The translations under genes and the position numbers were made by a program. Positions 22,394-34,785 of a stretch of DNA of 64,000 nucleotides are shown one piece after another; within the stretch, counting starts at the first letter, position 1; the number at the start of each line of letters is the position of its first letter. The stretch is from the NCBI GenBank assembly GCA_032629725.1, contig JAFEVB010000008.1, positions 1,364,001 to 1,428,000 on the forward strand, read 5' to 3'. The notes under the pieces were generated by a model. It worked only from the letters and a program-made list of their open reading frames with translations, did no database searches and had not been told where the DNA came from. The stretch is from Gremmenia infestans. Its lineage: Eukaryota > Ascomycota > Leotiomycetes > Helotiales > Hamatocanthoscyphaceae.

Positions 22394-24097
22394 TAGCTGC
22401 CGTTCATGAGATGGTTAGTCCAGATCATAGTGAGACTAATTTTCAAGAAATTGAGAACAGTCTAGATCTCCGAATTTTTCAACGCCCTCCTGCTCCTTTC
22501 CCGGATATATTCAAGTTGACTTGTATTAAACTCAGAAGAAAGAACGTTCTCTGGGGTACAGGCAGCCTCCTGTTAAGCTTCTGGTTTTTGGTTCAGATTT
22601 TCACGACTGGCTAGCGGAAGTCGACTTACGGCAACCTCCCCATGACGTGCAACGAAAATCCTCTTTGGGACAGAATCCAAAACAAGGGAGCGGGAAGTGG
22701 ATCATAGACAATGGCATGATCAGAAGTGCGACTTGCAACAAAAAGTCTGCTTTTGGAAGGATCATCAGATGAGAGAGATGGAGATGAGATCAGATCAGAT
22801 CACATTTGTATGACCCAATAATCCACCGGTAGCGATGTGGAGTGGACTGGATTGGATCATCGTGTACCTTATGTCATTGGTAGCTAGGGTAAGCACCTAT
22901 ACTCTGTATTTTGGGGTTCTTTCTCAATGAAAGAAAAGAGGGCGAATGCTGGTGTATGTGCTGGAAAGGTTACCTACCTAGTTACAAAGCGATGAAGTAA
23001 CAAGCACTTTCACGTGACCGACCCCCTTCTATTCCATCCTTACTGACCTCAGCTGATCAGAGTCCAGCACCAACCTCCACCTCGATCTCTAGATCTACAA
23101 ACGGGCCAGTTTTCGACCTCCTCACCCTAAGTATAATGAACGTGTTCCTGGTGCACATCGACTGGCCACGGATCCTCTCCCGTCCAAACATGTATTTCTC
23201 GATCGCTTGTACTGTAGGAGCCTCCACCCCCTAATGCAAGCAAGACCCCTTTCTTTCCCCACTCCACTTCTCCCCTTCCAAACACAAACCACCACACCAC
23301 CAATGCGTTATATACACGATCCCTAAACCCTAAACCCCTAACCCCACCACATGATATACATCCGGATGACAACTCCGCCAAATCAAACAGGCGGCGGACT
23401 CTAAATCCGTAATCCGTAATCCGTATACTAGGATACGGCATTTTTTGTTGCTTGTCGCATTTTTGGCAGGAGGATCTTCTCCGGGCGGCGTGACCGGAGT
23501 TTTTAGTCCTTTGGGGTTTGTAGTTGTTGGGGATGTGGATGTGGATGATGACCTCATGTGTTTTGGGGTGAGAGTGAAAACAAGGTTTGCGTCGGGGGTT
23601 TTATACGAGGGCGTTGGTTGTGCGACATGCATCTATCTATCTATATAGTCTGAGACGAGAATTGTTCGGTTGCATGCTGGAATTGATAGAGTAGGTAGGT
23701 ACGTGCGACGTTCTATGATGGTAGACGAAGGGGGGTGAGTACTGCGAGGCAGAAGGTACAGGAATGTATGTCACTTTCGCAAACATATCAATGGTGAGGT
23801 AGATATATATGCAAACTAAAACGGGATGTATTTCGGAAGTATATACAGAACTCTCCCTTCATACTCCGGGTATTAAAAAGATCAAAAAAACAACTATGCT
23901 TGCTAGCACACAGCTGAACCACAGAATCAGTTGCCCCGGTGAACCAACCCCCATTTCCACCTAACGGTCTCCACTACTACAAAGTAACAATTCTTCCATA
24001 CTTACATAGATAAAGAGAGTGAGAACACAAACGACCTCCGGTATAAACGCCCCCCAAAACAATTACAAATGCTAAAAGGTTGGAGGAACAGACACAT
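22394..24097. other. gene-free region with telomere-like and other short repeats
   Basis: No gene supported. It includes a telomere-like patch (23321-23345), a TAATCCG tandem (about 23405-23425) and AGGTA words near 23690. The 3' end of the DENN gene lies at its right boundary. Confidence 0.45.
23321..23345. repeat. interstitial telomere-like repeat
   Basis: CCCTAAA occurs twice, followed by CCCCTAA and CCCC. It resembles but does not exactly match the common fungal unit CCCTAA. Confidence 0.6.
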
Positions 24098-27051
24098 CTA
24101 GTGTCCGCCCAAAGCAGAGATGCGAGCACCAGCTGGTCTGTGAATCAGGCCAGCCTTGGTAGTGATCTCCGATTCACACTCGCTCCGTCCCTCGACTTCC
24201 TCATCACTATCCTCAACGATCTTCGTTGGGATGTCGGTGCCGATGTTGTATTGCTGACTACTCCGTTCAGGGGTGGTGGTTGAGCTGGCGATGGACATCG
24301 CCGTGCTTGATCGGTTGTGGATGAGATCTGGGGTGGGAGGGATGCTGGACGCACGCCCGCTTGGAGCCAGGAGACTGTCGTCGCCCATGTCTGAGCCCTG
24401 AGCTGAGTGTCCGTCCTCGCTAGCTGCTGTTGATAAGTTACTCGCACGATAGCTACGTTTTTGGTTCAAGGCGATCTCTTCGGCCTCGGCATCGGCATCG
24501 TGGGCAAGCTGTAGACCCTCGACAGCAGCAGCGCATTGATCGCTGATGTTCCGGATGATGTGGGCGATGGCATCAGTCTTATCCCTCAGGTGACGATCAG
24601 CAACATCAACGATGCTCATCTGACTATATCGCTTGCTGTTTCGAAGACCATTTCTGAGTCTGGTCTCCAATTCTGGGGCCATGTCCTCGCTGCTCCTGCT
24701 GTATCTGTTTGATACGCGCGACGAAGCACGTGAATCATAACCACCGACGATTCCGTTCTCCTCAGCCTCGGGCTTCTCGGCAATATCCTCGAGGTCATCG
24801 TCATCGTAGCCGCCCTCAATGTACTCGGCCAAGTCTGGGCTCTTTCCGAGAGTCTGAACCAGGTGCTCCATGTGGTGAGCTTGACCACCAATCAAGCTGC
24901 GGAGATGTAGAACAACACGCTGGGCTTCATCGCGTTGGCGAAGAATAGTACCGTTGGTGTGCTGCAGTGCAGAAAGCTCCTTCTTGTTGCGTTTGCGCTC
25001 GCGCTCAAGTTCCTCGGCAATCTCTTGCTGGAGAACCAATGCTTCGAGGGCATCGTCACGCTGTTTCTCTGTGCCAGATAGACGTGTGGTGAGGCGTGCT
25101 GAATCGTCCTTTTGTTGATCAATGAGGACATTAAGGCGTCTGTTCTCACGCTTGTGGTTCTCGATCTTGACCTTAAGATCTTGAGTCTCCTTTGTGAGCT
25201 GTTCAGCAAAAGCTTGAAATTTGAGGAACTGTAAAATATTAGTACACAATCTTATGACCAATCATGACATGACATACTTGTTGTTTCCAGCTCTCGAGTT
25301 CCTCGACAAGGAAATTATTCCTCTTGGAGACCTTGCCGAGTTCTGTGTCCATGCGGCCCTTGAGGTTAATGAAATCTTGCCAGGCTTCCAGAGCATCCCT
25401 GGAGTATTGATTTCGCTCTCGAACAATTTCATTCAAATGTCTCATAGAAACCTTGGTCATGAGTGGCTTCTTCACAGCCCCGCCAAATACAGCTTTCATG
25501 CCGGTGTTTCTCCCCTGTCATGAAACCTTATCAGTAACTTGCAACAATATACCCCCCCGGGAGTATATGAGTTTGGATCTCAAACTTACCATTTTTTCAC
25601 AAACATGATCCATGACAGCCATAAGAGAATCCTGGTTCCACCATTCAGGGTCCCGAATTGACTCAACTTCGCCTCTCATGACGATTATTTGACCTGCAGG
25701 GACCAGTTTTCCGCCACCATACGCCGATCGCAGATGTTGTGGAACACCGGATGGTGTCACATCTCCGTTGAGTGCCTGTGTCATTCTGCTGACCATCTTG
25801 GTGCGCTGGCCTGGAGTGAGTGCGGTGGGCGGGCTAGAAGTAAGAACGAAGTTACGGTCCAAATCCACAACCAAGGCATCCGTGGGAGCGGTGAAAAGAC
25901 TTCGGCATTCAGCGGTGATACCAAGAATGTATGGGCCCGGCTCTTGTACGAGTTCCTTTGCATGTCTCGCATGCACAACGGGAACATACAGGCCACTCCA
26001 TTCGTAAACACGAACACAGTAGCGGATTGTCTCGGCTGCTACTGTGAGCATGGCAGGGTAGTGACTGACGAAAATGATGCGACGAGTTGGCGAGAGAGCC
26101 GCCTCAATTACACCAACAATATTCGGGATGGACAAGCAGGAGAACAATGGCCACATGGCGAAATTCTGGAATCCTGTTGGGCTTGAGGGGAATTGGTAGC
26201 AAAGAGCATAGTCCTTCATATCAATTCGTACCAAATCATTGAGTCTTGGCGCTGGAAAGCTCAAAATACGGGAGACCTCTTCGGCGTGGAAAAGGTTGGT
26301 GGCCTTATTCCAGTGGATCCACATACCTCGCAGATAGTCACCCAAAAGATCGTAAAGAGGATATCTGGAAAGGAAAGACAAGCAGTACGGAATCCAATAG
26401 GTCTCGTCGGCGGAATCGTAGAAGTCTGTTTCTGTTCGTTTTCTAAGGTCGCGAATAGTCTCGGCGCGCTTCTCATCTGCTCTCGACCAAACTCGAAGAG
26501 CGATGCCGTAAAGGGTGTGTGAAGAATCTTGTTGGAGAACGAAAGAATGGTGCACGCAGTGCGGTTGACTGCGTCCCGTGCAGATTTCTACATCGTGAGG
26601 AAAGCAGGCCTATTCTGGATCAGTACTCGTCTTAAGCATAGTCTTCTCATCGTAGACTCACCCTCATCGCTGAATGCAAAGCCCTGGCAATCTCGTTATC
26701 CTGTTCTAATCTTGGACTGCTACCCAGTATTTCTGGCAACCAGAATTGTCCAACAGCTCCCTTCATGTGTCCAATCTTTCCCTGTGCGGGAGCCGGTGCC
26801 TTAACCCATTGCGATGGTTCACGCCCAACACCGCATACCATATAAGCGTGTGTGAGTGTTTTTGGTGTCCGTTGTTGAGGCTTGACATTCAACGTGGATG
26901 GAATTGGCTGGGTAATTCGGGAATGCAGAGAAGATGTTCTGCTTGGAATGATCAGGTTTTGATCGGTCTGATCCCGTGTACCCGGGCGACCATCACGGTC
27001 TCCGGTACGGGGTCGGACAAATGAAGAGTGGTTGTTTAATGAGGGACCCAT
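24098..27051 (-). CDS. DENN (AEX-3) domain protein with C-terminal coiled coil
   Basis: Exons are complement(26662..27051), (25590..26609), (25278..25514) and (24098..25228), giving 925 aa. All three introns have canonical GTGAGT, GTAAGT or GTATGT donors. The N-terminal 60 residues are Ser/Arg/Pro-rich. The DENN module covers roughly residues 70-460: HTLYGIALRVWSR, YCLSFLSRYPLYDLLGDYL, FSCLSIPNIVGVIEAALS, RIIFVSHYPAMLTVAAE, and YVPVVH followed by GPYILGI. Exons 3 and 4 encode a long Lys/Glu/Gln-rich coiled coil (AEQLTKETQDLKVKIENHK). An acidic, Ser-rich tail ends ARISALGGH. DENN proteins are nucleotide exchange factors for Rab GTPases. The specific Rab is not deducible. Confidence 0.87.
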
Positions 27052-30000
27052 GACTGCGGTACTGGCTGATGGCGTCGATTTCTCCTTTTCGGCGATGAAT
27101 CCTTATGTCGATAGGAAATGGTCGGTTTTCAATGCAGGTGTATAATCAAACTGCCACTGAAGCTTCGAGCTTTTTTCCGAAGAAAAGTTGATAAGGAAGA
27201 GGTTACAGAACGGTAAAGAATGTAGCAGCAGATGTCGCTGGCTGTTGGGTTAGTTAATGCTACCGGTATGTGAATCGCGGCTCGTCATCCAGCAAGCTGC
27301 AAATGGCAACGTATGCGTAGGAAGGATGTAAAAAGAAGCTGCCTGTCTACTGCTACTCATGCAGAGGGTCGTGCAGATGCAGATGCAGATGCAAAACGGG
27401 AGCAAAGAATGACTAGAAAAGAAGAGGGGAGGAGGGAGAAGAGAGGCTCGAGGGTTTGGGCTTGATGGAAGTTCAAGACGGGTAAAATTCCACTAAAGGA
27501 GGCATGGATTGACGAGGGAGAGATGGAATATACCATGGGTAGCTCCGCTGACACGGGCGTGATATGAGATTCAATTGGATAATGTGGTGAAGCCCCGGTT
27601 ATGTGCCTGGGCAAGCGTGGGTGTTGGCGTCCGAGAACAGCGAGAGTAGCGATTGACCAGTAAGGACTCAGGGGCCCCCCAGCTTAATTGGCAGCCGGTA
27701 TTATTAAACTGCTGCCGTCCGCTGCAGTCCACCTCCAAAGTCCAGACGGCACTGCGCTGCGCTGCACTGCACTGCAATGGAGTTTTAGAAGTACGGAGTA
27801 CAGTAGTAGGCTTGCGTCGCATTCTCGAGATTGTACTGCAATGCAATGTTCTGCGCGCCCAATCGAGTTCTGACGATGGAGCTTTCAGCGTTAATATCCC
27901 AGGCAATCCTGAGCCTACCTAGGTAGGTACGTACAGATTCCCTTCCCCCAGATGTCAGCACGTCTCCGCGACTTTGACCATTTCCACCCATCTTTGGGCT
28001 CGCAATTCAGGGGCTTCCATGAATCCATGATCGCGAGACAGCACGAGCCTCCTGAGCTTTGGGTCGCAGGGGGTCCGGAAGGGACTATGCGTGATTCCCA
28101 TGCCATGCCTCAACTCGACTCTTAGGCTGCATATGGATTTGCCCCGACCAATAGGTCATGGCGTTACCTGGCTCCACTGTTCTCGACTAGATTGGGCTGC
28201 TCAGCTTGCTGAGGGATTAATTGAGTTGAGGTTTGTGACCGATTATCACGTTTGTGTCTTCGTACCTTAGCCTTGTGCTGGCTAGCTGGTTGAAAAACGT
28301 GCCCAATCGAGCCAATGACAGCTCTACCACATGTTTGTTTCATTTGTTTCGTTTGTTGTTGTTGTTGCTTCTTCTTGTGTTTGTTCTTCCACAATAATCT
28401 CTATCCAATTTGACTTTCGACTCCTCACATAAATTAATGAAGTGGCGGCTCGCGACCCCACCAGCTGATAACCCGAAAGAACAGTGGGCTGGTCCCGGAG
28501 AGCGAGAGCCGAAGATCCTCGCATCTTAAATTAATATGGGTCTGGCATAAGGGTGATGACCATCAAGGCTTACGAAGGAATCAAAGTTTGACCACTTCAC
28601 GATTGCACTACAATATCACCGTGATGAATCTTGAAACAAGTGCGCTGTGATAGTGCTCGTAAATTATAAAGTACCACGACTTTCACGTTTCTTGAACTCT
28701 ATTCACGGACTGAATTGTTCCACTAGGTACGTTTATCTTGCCGGCTCTCGTTGACCCAGTAGTTTCGACCAGAGTACCACGAGTATTCGTACTAGTATTC
28801 GTACTCCCGCGCACATGGTGTCTTTGAATTGTCTCTCATCGAGCCACCAGATCCGGAGGCGAGGATATAAAAAGATGACCGAGAGATATCTTCCCCAGTC
28901 GATCGCGTTTATCGCGTGGCAAGAATACTTGGCTTGGACCTTTCTGTTGTCCAAGAGCTTAATCCACGTGATCCGGGGGTTAGAAACAAGAAATACACAT
29001 TTTTAGGGTTGGGTCTCACAAGAATATGCGAATCTGCTGCTGCATCATCGAGAACCGTAATCGAGTACAACATCGTCGCACGAAGTGACGGTAGCTTCCT
29101 GTGCGCCTGTGGGAAAGGAAATCCTCAGGCGTAGAGGCTCGATAATAGCACGAAGGGATATATTTTGTTTGATACTTTTCGCAGGCAATATCACAGTATG
29201 CATAGCATTGAATATGTGATGTACTTTTGCAGCTAATGTCTGGTCCGGGTTCTGTTCGAGGCTGATCGTAGACCACTGCCATTCGATCTTCTCACAGCAT
29301 GAAGCCACTGCATCATTGATGCATGCACCTGGTGCACCTACTTCTCAAACCTTTGGTTGGAGGGAGGGATTTGCCCCAAAAGATGACTTCTCTGTTGCCC
29401 AGTAGAATGAAATCACTTTCGGCGGCCGAAGTCCGGAAAGAGGGAAGGATGTATCGCAGATGCACTACTGAGTACGGAACATAATAAATTGACAGGTTCA
29501 ACCACTGGTAATGAGACTGATTTCCTGTTACCGCGCATTTCAACCTCACGCGCTTAGACTTGCAGCTCTACCTTGGACTTGCTCCATGAGAGCCTCGCAA
29601 TCATCACTGTAGTTGCAAACATCCCACCCTCAATACAGTCCGACGATACTTTAATCTTAAAAATAAATAGAAGAACCATAACAGATGACAGCTCTGATAA
29701 CCATGTTGGCCAAGAGAGTCCTGAAAAGAGGCATAGAGAATAGAAAGGGTCCAGAAAGAAAGTCTATGATAACTCGAAATCGATATCACAGAGTTGCAGA
29801 GAAAAGACGTCCCAGCAGATCCACCGCTTTGGTAGCGAAAAGCGGTCTTTCGTGGAAGACTGTTCATGTCAACCAGAATTCTTCAATGGCTTCAATAAAC
29901 TATATTGTTTTCGTGGTGTTAGACCATACGTTACTTGCTCGTAGTCATCCGATACCATCCAGTAGCAAGTACTCCATTGTAATCGACCATCTCCACTTGT

Positions 30001-30662
30001 GCCAAGTTGCTGGAAGCAGGTCTTAAATATGCTGTCTCTCTAGTTGACTTGGTGGTGGAGGTGATAAGCACATAGTTTCGCTGCCCGCCGCTTATGGATT
30101 TGAAGAAATCTTCTCTTTTGAGGTTGTACAATGCTCCTTGCTCCCATTGCAAGGAAGTGCGTGACCGCGCGAAGAGTTGGTTGCATTTTGGTGGCTAAGA
30201 GGCACGACAAGAAGCATGTGCTAGTAGAAGTCATTAGTCTTACTGCCGTTTCCAGAGTTATTAGTCCATATGGTTTTGATCTCCACAGTCAGCTCTGTGC
30301 GGAGCAGACGCATCCCATATCAACTCCATGTCCATGTCCATACTGTACTGTACTGGACTGGGATTCCTAGCGGCGGGAGGTGGTTGATGAAAGGTTAATT
30401 TTGAACTGATTTACTATAATGTACTTGTTTGCAAATAGGTACACTCATACTCTCAAAGCCATGGTCATTTAAGAATTGGTGACCAATGACAAAAGTTTCA
30501 GAAGCGTAGAAGCTTGGACAGAAAAGGGGGTGCGGGAAGATCTTTTTTTTTGGCGAGTCCGTTCCGTTTCGCAGGCGAGGCTGAAATATTTTCAACCTTC
30601 AACCTTCAGCCTCGAACTTTTCTTTCCGAATTTACAACAACAAACACCAATACCAACACACC
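27052..30662. other. 3.6-kb region without a supported gene
   Basis: It holds the upstream regions of the DENN gene and of BCD1. Coding-like but unidentified minus-strand fragments occur near 29930-30230 (for example ALYNLKREDFF), without a defensible gene model. There is a GTATTCGTACT direct repeat in a partly palindromic setting near 28780-28806 and a GCTGCACTGCACTGC tract near 27755-27775. No RNA gene was recognised. Confidence 0.4.
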
Positions 30663-31781
30663 ATGGCGGACCCTCTCCTCTCGACGCTTTGCAGCATTTG
30701 TCATATAAATACTCCCAAATACACATGTCCTCGATGCTCAGTCAATACCTGCTCACTCCCCTGCTCTCGCCGCCACAAACTGTGGTCGTCATGCAACGGC
30801 GTGCGCGACCCAACAGTCTTCGTCCCCAGATCACAATTAGCCACGCCTTCGGGAATCGATCACGATTACAACTTCCTCCATTCAATCGAACATCGAAAAG
30901 AGAGATCCGAGAAAGAGATCGTAGAGAATCGGCGCTTGGTGAAGGCATCGGAATTGAAAGCCGCGCGACGAGGTGAAGACCGACGGAGACCCAGAAATTG
31001 GACACCTGAGGGGGAGGCTTGCATCAATAGGATACTGCAGGCGTACAGAATAAAAGTATACCAGGCGCCTAGCGGTATGAAGAGGAACGTAGAAAATACA
31101 ACAACGTGGAGCAAGAAACAGAGGGACATCAATTGGCAAGTGGAGTGGATCAGGGACGGCGATTCCGGTAGACTTTTGGAAAAGGCACTGGGCTTCAAGA
31201 GGATCGGGGAGGCTTATTATGAAGCTCATGAGATGGTGAGGAGAATGAACTTAACGAGCGCAGAGAAAAATATCGAGAAAAAACGCAAGCTTGGGCAGAT
31301 CAAGGAAAGATATACGAAAAGGATGAAATTGGATCACGCGGGGAAGCACGAGATGACCACGATACCAATATTACAGTGTTCGAGTACGGGTGCCTGGAAC
31401 GTCCCACAACGCCTCTGCGCGGTAGAAGTCGAGGAGGATCAAGTGCCAGCTTGGATCTTCAGTCTACACTTCTATCTTCATCGACCGAATACACCTTCGT
31501 CGTTCCCAAAAGTCTTGATTCCGCTAGATTCTTCGGAACCCTTACTTGATCAATTACGAAAGCGGGAATTGATGGAATTCCCTACAATATATGTACGGGA
31601 GCAAGACACTCTGCCTGAGAATTGCATGCTGGAGAAGGATTTTCTAAAGGCGACCGGACAAGAGCCGATCATTCCAGAACAGCAGTCAAGTTCGAGTGAG
31701 GAGGAGTTAGATGACGATGATACAAGTACCAGTGGATCGGATTCTTCGGATAATGAGATGGAGGAGGGAGAGATCCGTTAG
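30663..31781 (+). CDS. BCD1: Bcd1/ZNHIT6-type box C/D snoRNP assembly factor (HIT zinc finger)
   Basis: A single uninterrupted frame of 372 aa with a good ATG context (CACACCATGG). The HIT zinc finger occupies about residues 10-44: CSIC, then CPRC, then CSLPC and the terminal Cys after RRHKLWSS. A VFVPRSQL segment follows, then a long basic helical central region (RNWTPEGEACINRILQ, KKQRDINWQVEWI) and a globular part containing WIFSLHFYLHRP. The C-terminus is highly acidic (EEELDDDDTSTSGSD). Bcd1 is needed in the nucleus to build box C/D snoRNPs with the R2TP machinery. Confidence 0.9.
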   Translation: MADPLLSTLCSICHINTPKYTCPRCSVNTCSLPCSRRHKLWSSCNGVRDPTVFVPRSQLATPSGIDHDYNFLHSIEHRKERSEKEIVENRRLVKASELKAARRGEDRRRPRNWTPEGEACINRILQAYRIKVYQAPSGMKRNVENTTTWSKKQRDINWQVEWIRDGDSGRLLEKALGFKRIGEAYYEAHEMVRRMNLTSAEKNIEKKRKLGQIKERYTKRMKLDHAGKHEMTTIPILQCSSTGAWNVPQRLCAVEVEEDQVPAWIFSLHFYLHRPNTPSSFPKVLIPLDSSEPLLDQLRKRELMEFPTIYVREQDTLPENCMLEKDFLKATGQEPIIPEQQSSSSEEELDDDDTSTSGSDSSDNEMEEGEIR

Positions 31782-32179
31782 CAAATAATTATACCCATTC
31801 CAAGCTCTGTAAGTTCAGTTGCAATCCAAGGAAGTGAGCATAGCCCATTGCTACATGGATATCAGCTCTCTATGACACCAAAATCTTTGGCGGCTCCGAA
31901 GCTGAGATTTTCGAAGTCTCGGTTTGAGATTCAGCTATTTCACCGTCTCATAACGAACCTAAGCTTGAATCGAATCACAGGTCCTGAATGAAGGCTACTA
32001 TGAGGCGGTAGACCTCCTCCATATAACTAGGAGAAACAATTCCATAGAGTGAAACTCTTGTTGATAATCAATCATCAAATTTTCAGTCTGGGTCTTCAAT
32101 CTTTCAACCACTTCCTCCAAAAAATAGGCTCGATCAACCAACAGACGAATTAGAATCTGAACATAAAGCACGGATTAAA
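31782..32179. other. intergenic region downstream of BCD1
   Basis: No gene seen. GC content falls as the sequence enters the AT-rich island. Confidence 0.4.
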
Positions 32180-32950
32180 ATGGCTCTGCAGTCTGCACTG
32201 TTTAACAGTAACAATCATTCGTCTCCAAACCAAGACCTCGGTAAGCTTGAAACAGCTCTGCGAATTGTAATTTGTACTCACTGACGTTCTCCTAGGTCTT
32301 CAGCTTCTTCACTCCAGCTTTCTTGTTGAGTTCATCGCCTTCCGGATCCTCAACCATCAAGTCCCGCCCGTCCTCCGATTCCATTCACACAAGTTGCGCT
32401 CAACTGTGATTCCCGCAACCGTTGTCATTCTCTATATATGCGGTATTCTCTCTTTCTCTACGACTTGTCTCCTCCATTAGTGTCTCGCTACGTGAGCTTA
32501 TCTCTCATCCCAAAGAGAAGCAGCTCCTAAAACGTCTTCCAGGTCTCGAGGGTCTTCGAATCAGCTTACGGAAACTCACCTATTGGAACCCTATTCATCG
32601 TTACTAGACGTATAATTACGAATATTAGCTTCGTATTTGGGCTGAACAGGATCATTAATATGTTCCTTGGAGTTGGAGACATATTTCTGGTGTTTGAAGT
32701 GGGTTGGGAAGCTGTAGTCTTCTACTATGGATGGTGCTCGTTCTAGCAGTCGAGTAAGTTGAATACGTCTCCTGTCTTGTAAGCTAGATGCTAACATGCG
32801 CATTTAGTATTAGAGACTCCATCTTCCTCTTCGATCCCGAAATCTCGTCTTGGTGGATGATAGCATGCGGGTGGACAAGCTTTGATGTTCTTGTACATTT
32901 CGTGCATGGGCGGAGGTGTTTACTCCATTTATACTCGGGTCCTCATTCTG
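32180..32950 (+). pseudogene. relic of a multi-spanning membrane protein gene (tentatively RTA1-like)
   Basis: An ATG exon (32180..32240) splices through a good intron (GTAAGC donor, CTGAC branch, CCTAG acceptor at 32295). It continues into GLQLLHSSFLVEFIAF and a hydrophobic stretch TVVILYICGILS, and then stops at 32478. A further coding-quality segment at 32579..32743 reads FVFGLNRIINMF and GDIFLVFEVGW and then meets a stop. A shifted frame passes through another canonical intron (GTAAGT at 32754; GCTAAC branch; TTTAG before 32814) into SSWWMIACGWTSFD. The order of hydrophobic segments loosely recalls RTA1-family seven-helix proteins, but N-terminal helices are missing. The mix of good introns, in-frame stops and frame changes indicates a decayed gene. 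Family assignment is weak. Confidence 0.4.
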
Positions 32951-34785
32951 GGTGAACTGCGATAACTCTCGAGAACGATAGCCTCCTTTTGAAACTTGCG
33001 GGCTAGTAGGAGCAACAATCCCGAGATGTACCAGGAGTAAGTTGACTTTCTTTCTCTAAACGTCACTGGGGAATCTCCAAGGTAGATGCTTAAACAGACC
33101 TCATCTGTAAAATCAGGGGTCACATCGGGGACGACGCAAATAGCTTCTGATGTCAGTTCCGATCTCATGCCTCCTTTAAGTAGTGATTATATAACCGACT
33201 CGAGCTAAGCAGCCACATGATTGGAATTAATGCCGAGAATAGAGCTATAATTGCTTATGTGATACTCCTAGTAGGTAGGTTTTTGTTGTTTATACTCGCA
33301 TTTTATATACTACTGTTGCAAATATCCCTACCTTAGTCTGTTAATTTATTTGGGTTGAATATATAACAGGTAGGTAATACTCGCTTTTTTTTCCCGGTCT
33401 GAAACTGGGTCCTTCTAGCATGGAAAGTTGATCCTACACTTTATAACTGGCTCTTTACCCCAGCATAGATTTGCATTACAGCAAGAAAGATAATAGCCAA
33501 AGCAATCTTAAATAAGTTTAGACCTCTAGGAGCCCTATAATAGCTACCTTACCGGACTTTGCCTTGATATTTCAACGATAAAATAACTATCACATAACTG
33601 TAAATTTGCTATCAACTTGGGCGACCTTTATCTAGGTAGAATACGGTTTCTTACCGTAGACAAAATTTATCTATAGTTACTAGTACCTAACACTAACCTA
33701 CTTAAATTAAAAAGCGGGGTTGCAACCGTAGACCAGCTAATTGTTGCCAGCGCTAGTGTCTACTTTCTCCTCTTAACGCGTGACCCAAAATTTGGTGTTG
33801 ACCCATGGGTAAAAAGTGTGGATCAAAGAAGTTTCAGGATATATGATTATTGGCTTACTCCGTATGAAAGTGGCAGTGGTAGGAGCGTCTTTATACACGT
33901 GTTCTTAGTCATCCCTCCCCTGCAGCCGCAATTATACTTCTCTTCCACTTAGATAATCTCTCTTTTACTTCCACTTACAGTAGATTTAGATGCGTCAGCT
34001 GGCACAGCCATGATCAACGCCCTGGAGCTTGCGCAGGGCCGCGGGGGGTATGGCGAAGCTACCCAAGGCTCTCGCAGGATTGCTCCTACGCCTTTAATCT
34101 CTATGTAATCAATATTAAAATCGGTTGATTAAAGTCACCAGAGTGATTTTAGCCGAACTACGGTTAGTTAACCGCAGGTGATTTTTATTAATAGATAGAA
34201 ACCGTAAAATCCACCCAGATAAAGATTACACAAGTTTACAAGCAAAACGATTATATGACTATCCATTTACCGTCAGAAGTTCACGGCAAAGTCCGGTAAG
34301 TATATCTAAGCTCTCCAAGTAGCGCGGCGCGGAGTATAAAGTTGTATGTAAAAAGAGACACAATTTTAGACATAAGCGAGTATGGAGTAGTTCCAAATAT
34401 AGATTGGCTCGCACGAGGTAAACGGCCGCCTTAAGACAGGTGAGTGAGGACTTTAAGTTTACCTACCTTTTGCTGGAAGAAAAAGTACCTAGCGTTCAAA
34501 CCCGCTTATTATGCCAAGTAGATCCATCCCCATCCTTCCACGAAGAGATTACCTAAGTGAGTAGCACTCATTAAATAAGATACTATTCATAGAGCGTTTA
34601 TGAAGGAAGAAAGCTAAGGAAGGAGGTGGCTCGTCCCGCTATGTAATATCTTTGCCCAAGCCAAGTCTATGATAAGAGAACCCAAGCCCAAGGTGAATGA
34701 AGTCATCTCTACGAATCGTCCTCCCTTATAACTTCTATAAGCCCCTACTTCCCTCTAACTCTCTATACAACCTAAACAACACAGC
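32951..34785. other. AT-rich gene-poor island
   Basis: AT-rich sequence with many stops in all frames. It contains the inverted-repeat element annotated separately and a more GC-rich patch near 34000-34080. No intact coding sequence. Confidence 0.6.
33552..34296. mobile_element. degraded TIR element, TA-flanked, with RIP-like mutations
   Basis: CTTACCGGACTTTGCC at 33548-33563 is matched exactly in inverted orientation by 34285-34300. The left end is flanked by TA at 33550-33551 and the right end by TA at 34297-34298, as expected for Tc1/mariner-type insertion. Inward of the 16-nt match the two arms still align for about 20 nt, with several of the differences being C/T or G/A transitions. The body (about 745 bp) is AT-rich and lacks a transposase frame, so it is a non-autonomous or dead copy. 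Confidence 0.5.

Noticed and set aside
28774..28810. GTATTCGTACT direct repeat with partial palindrome
   Set aside because: Only two copies of an 11-mer and no neighbouring gene it would clearly control; could be chance.
29931..30234. Minus-strand coding-like fragments (ALYNLKREDFF, RNYVLITST)
   Set aside because: Two overlapping short frames without start, splice sites or family match; possibly a relic but not supportable.
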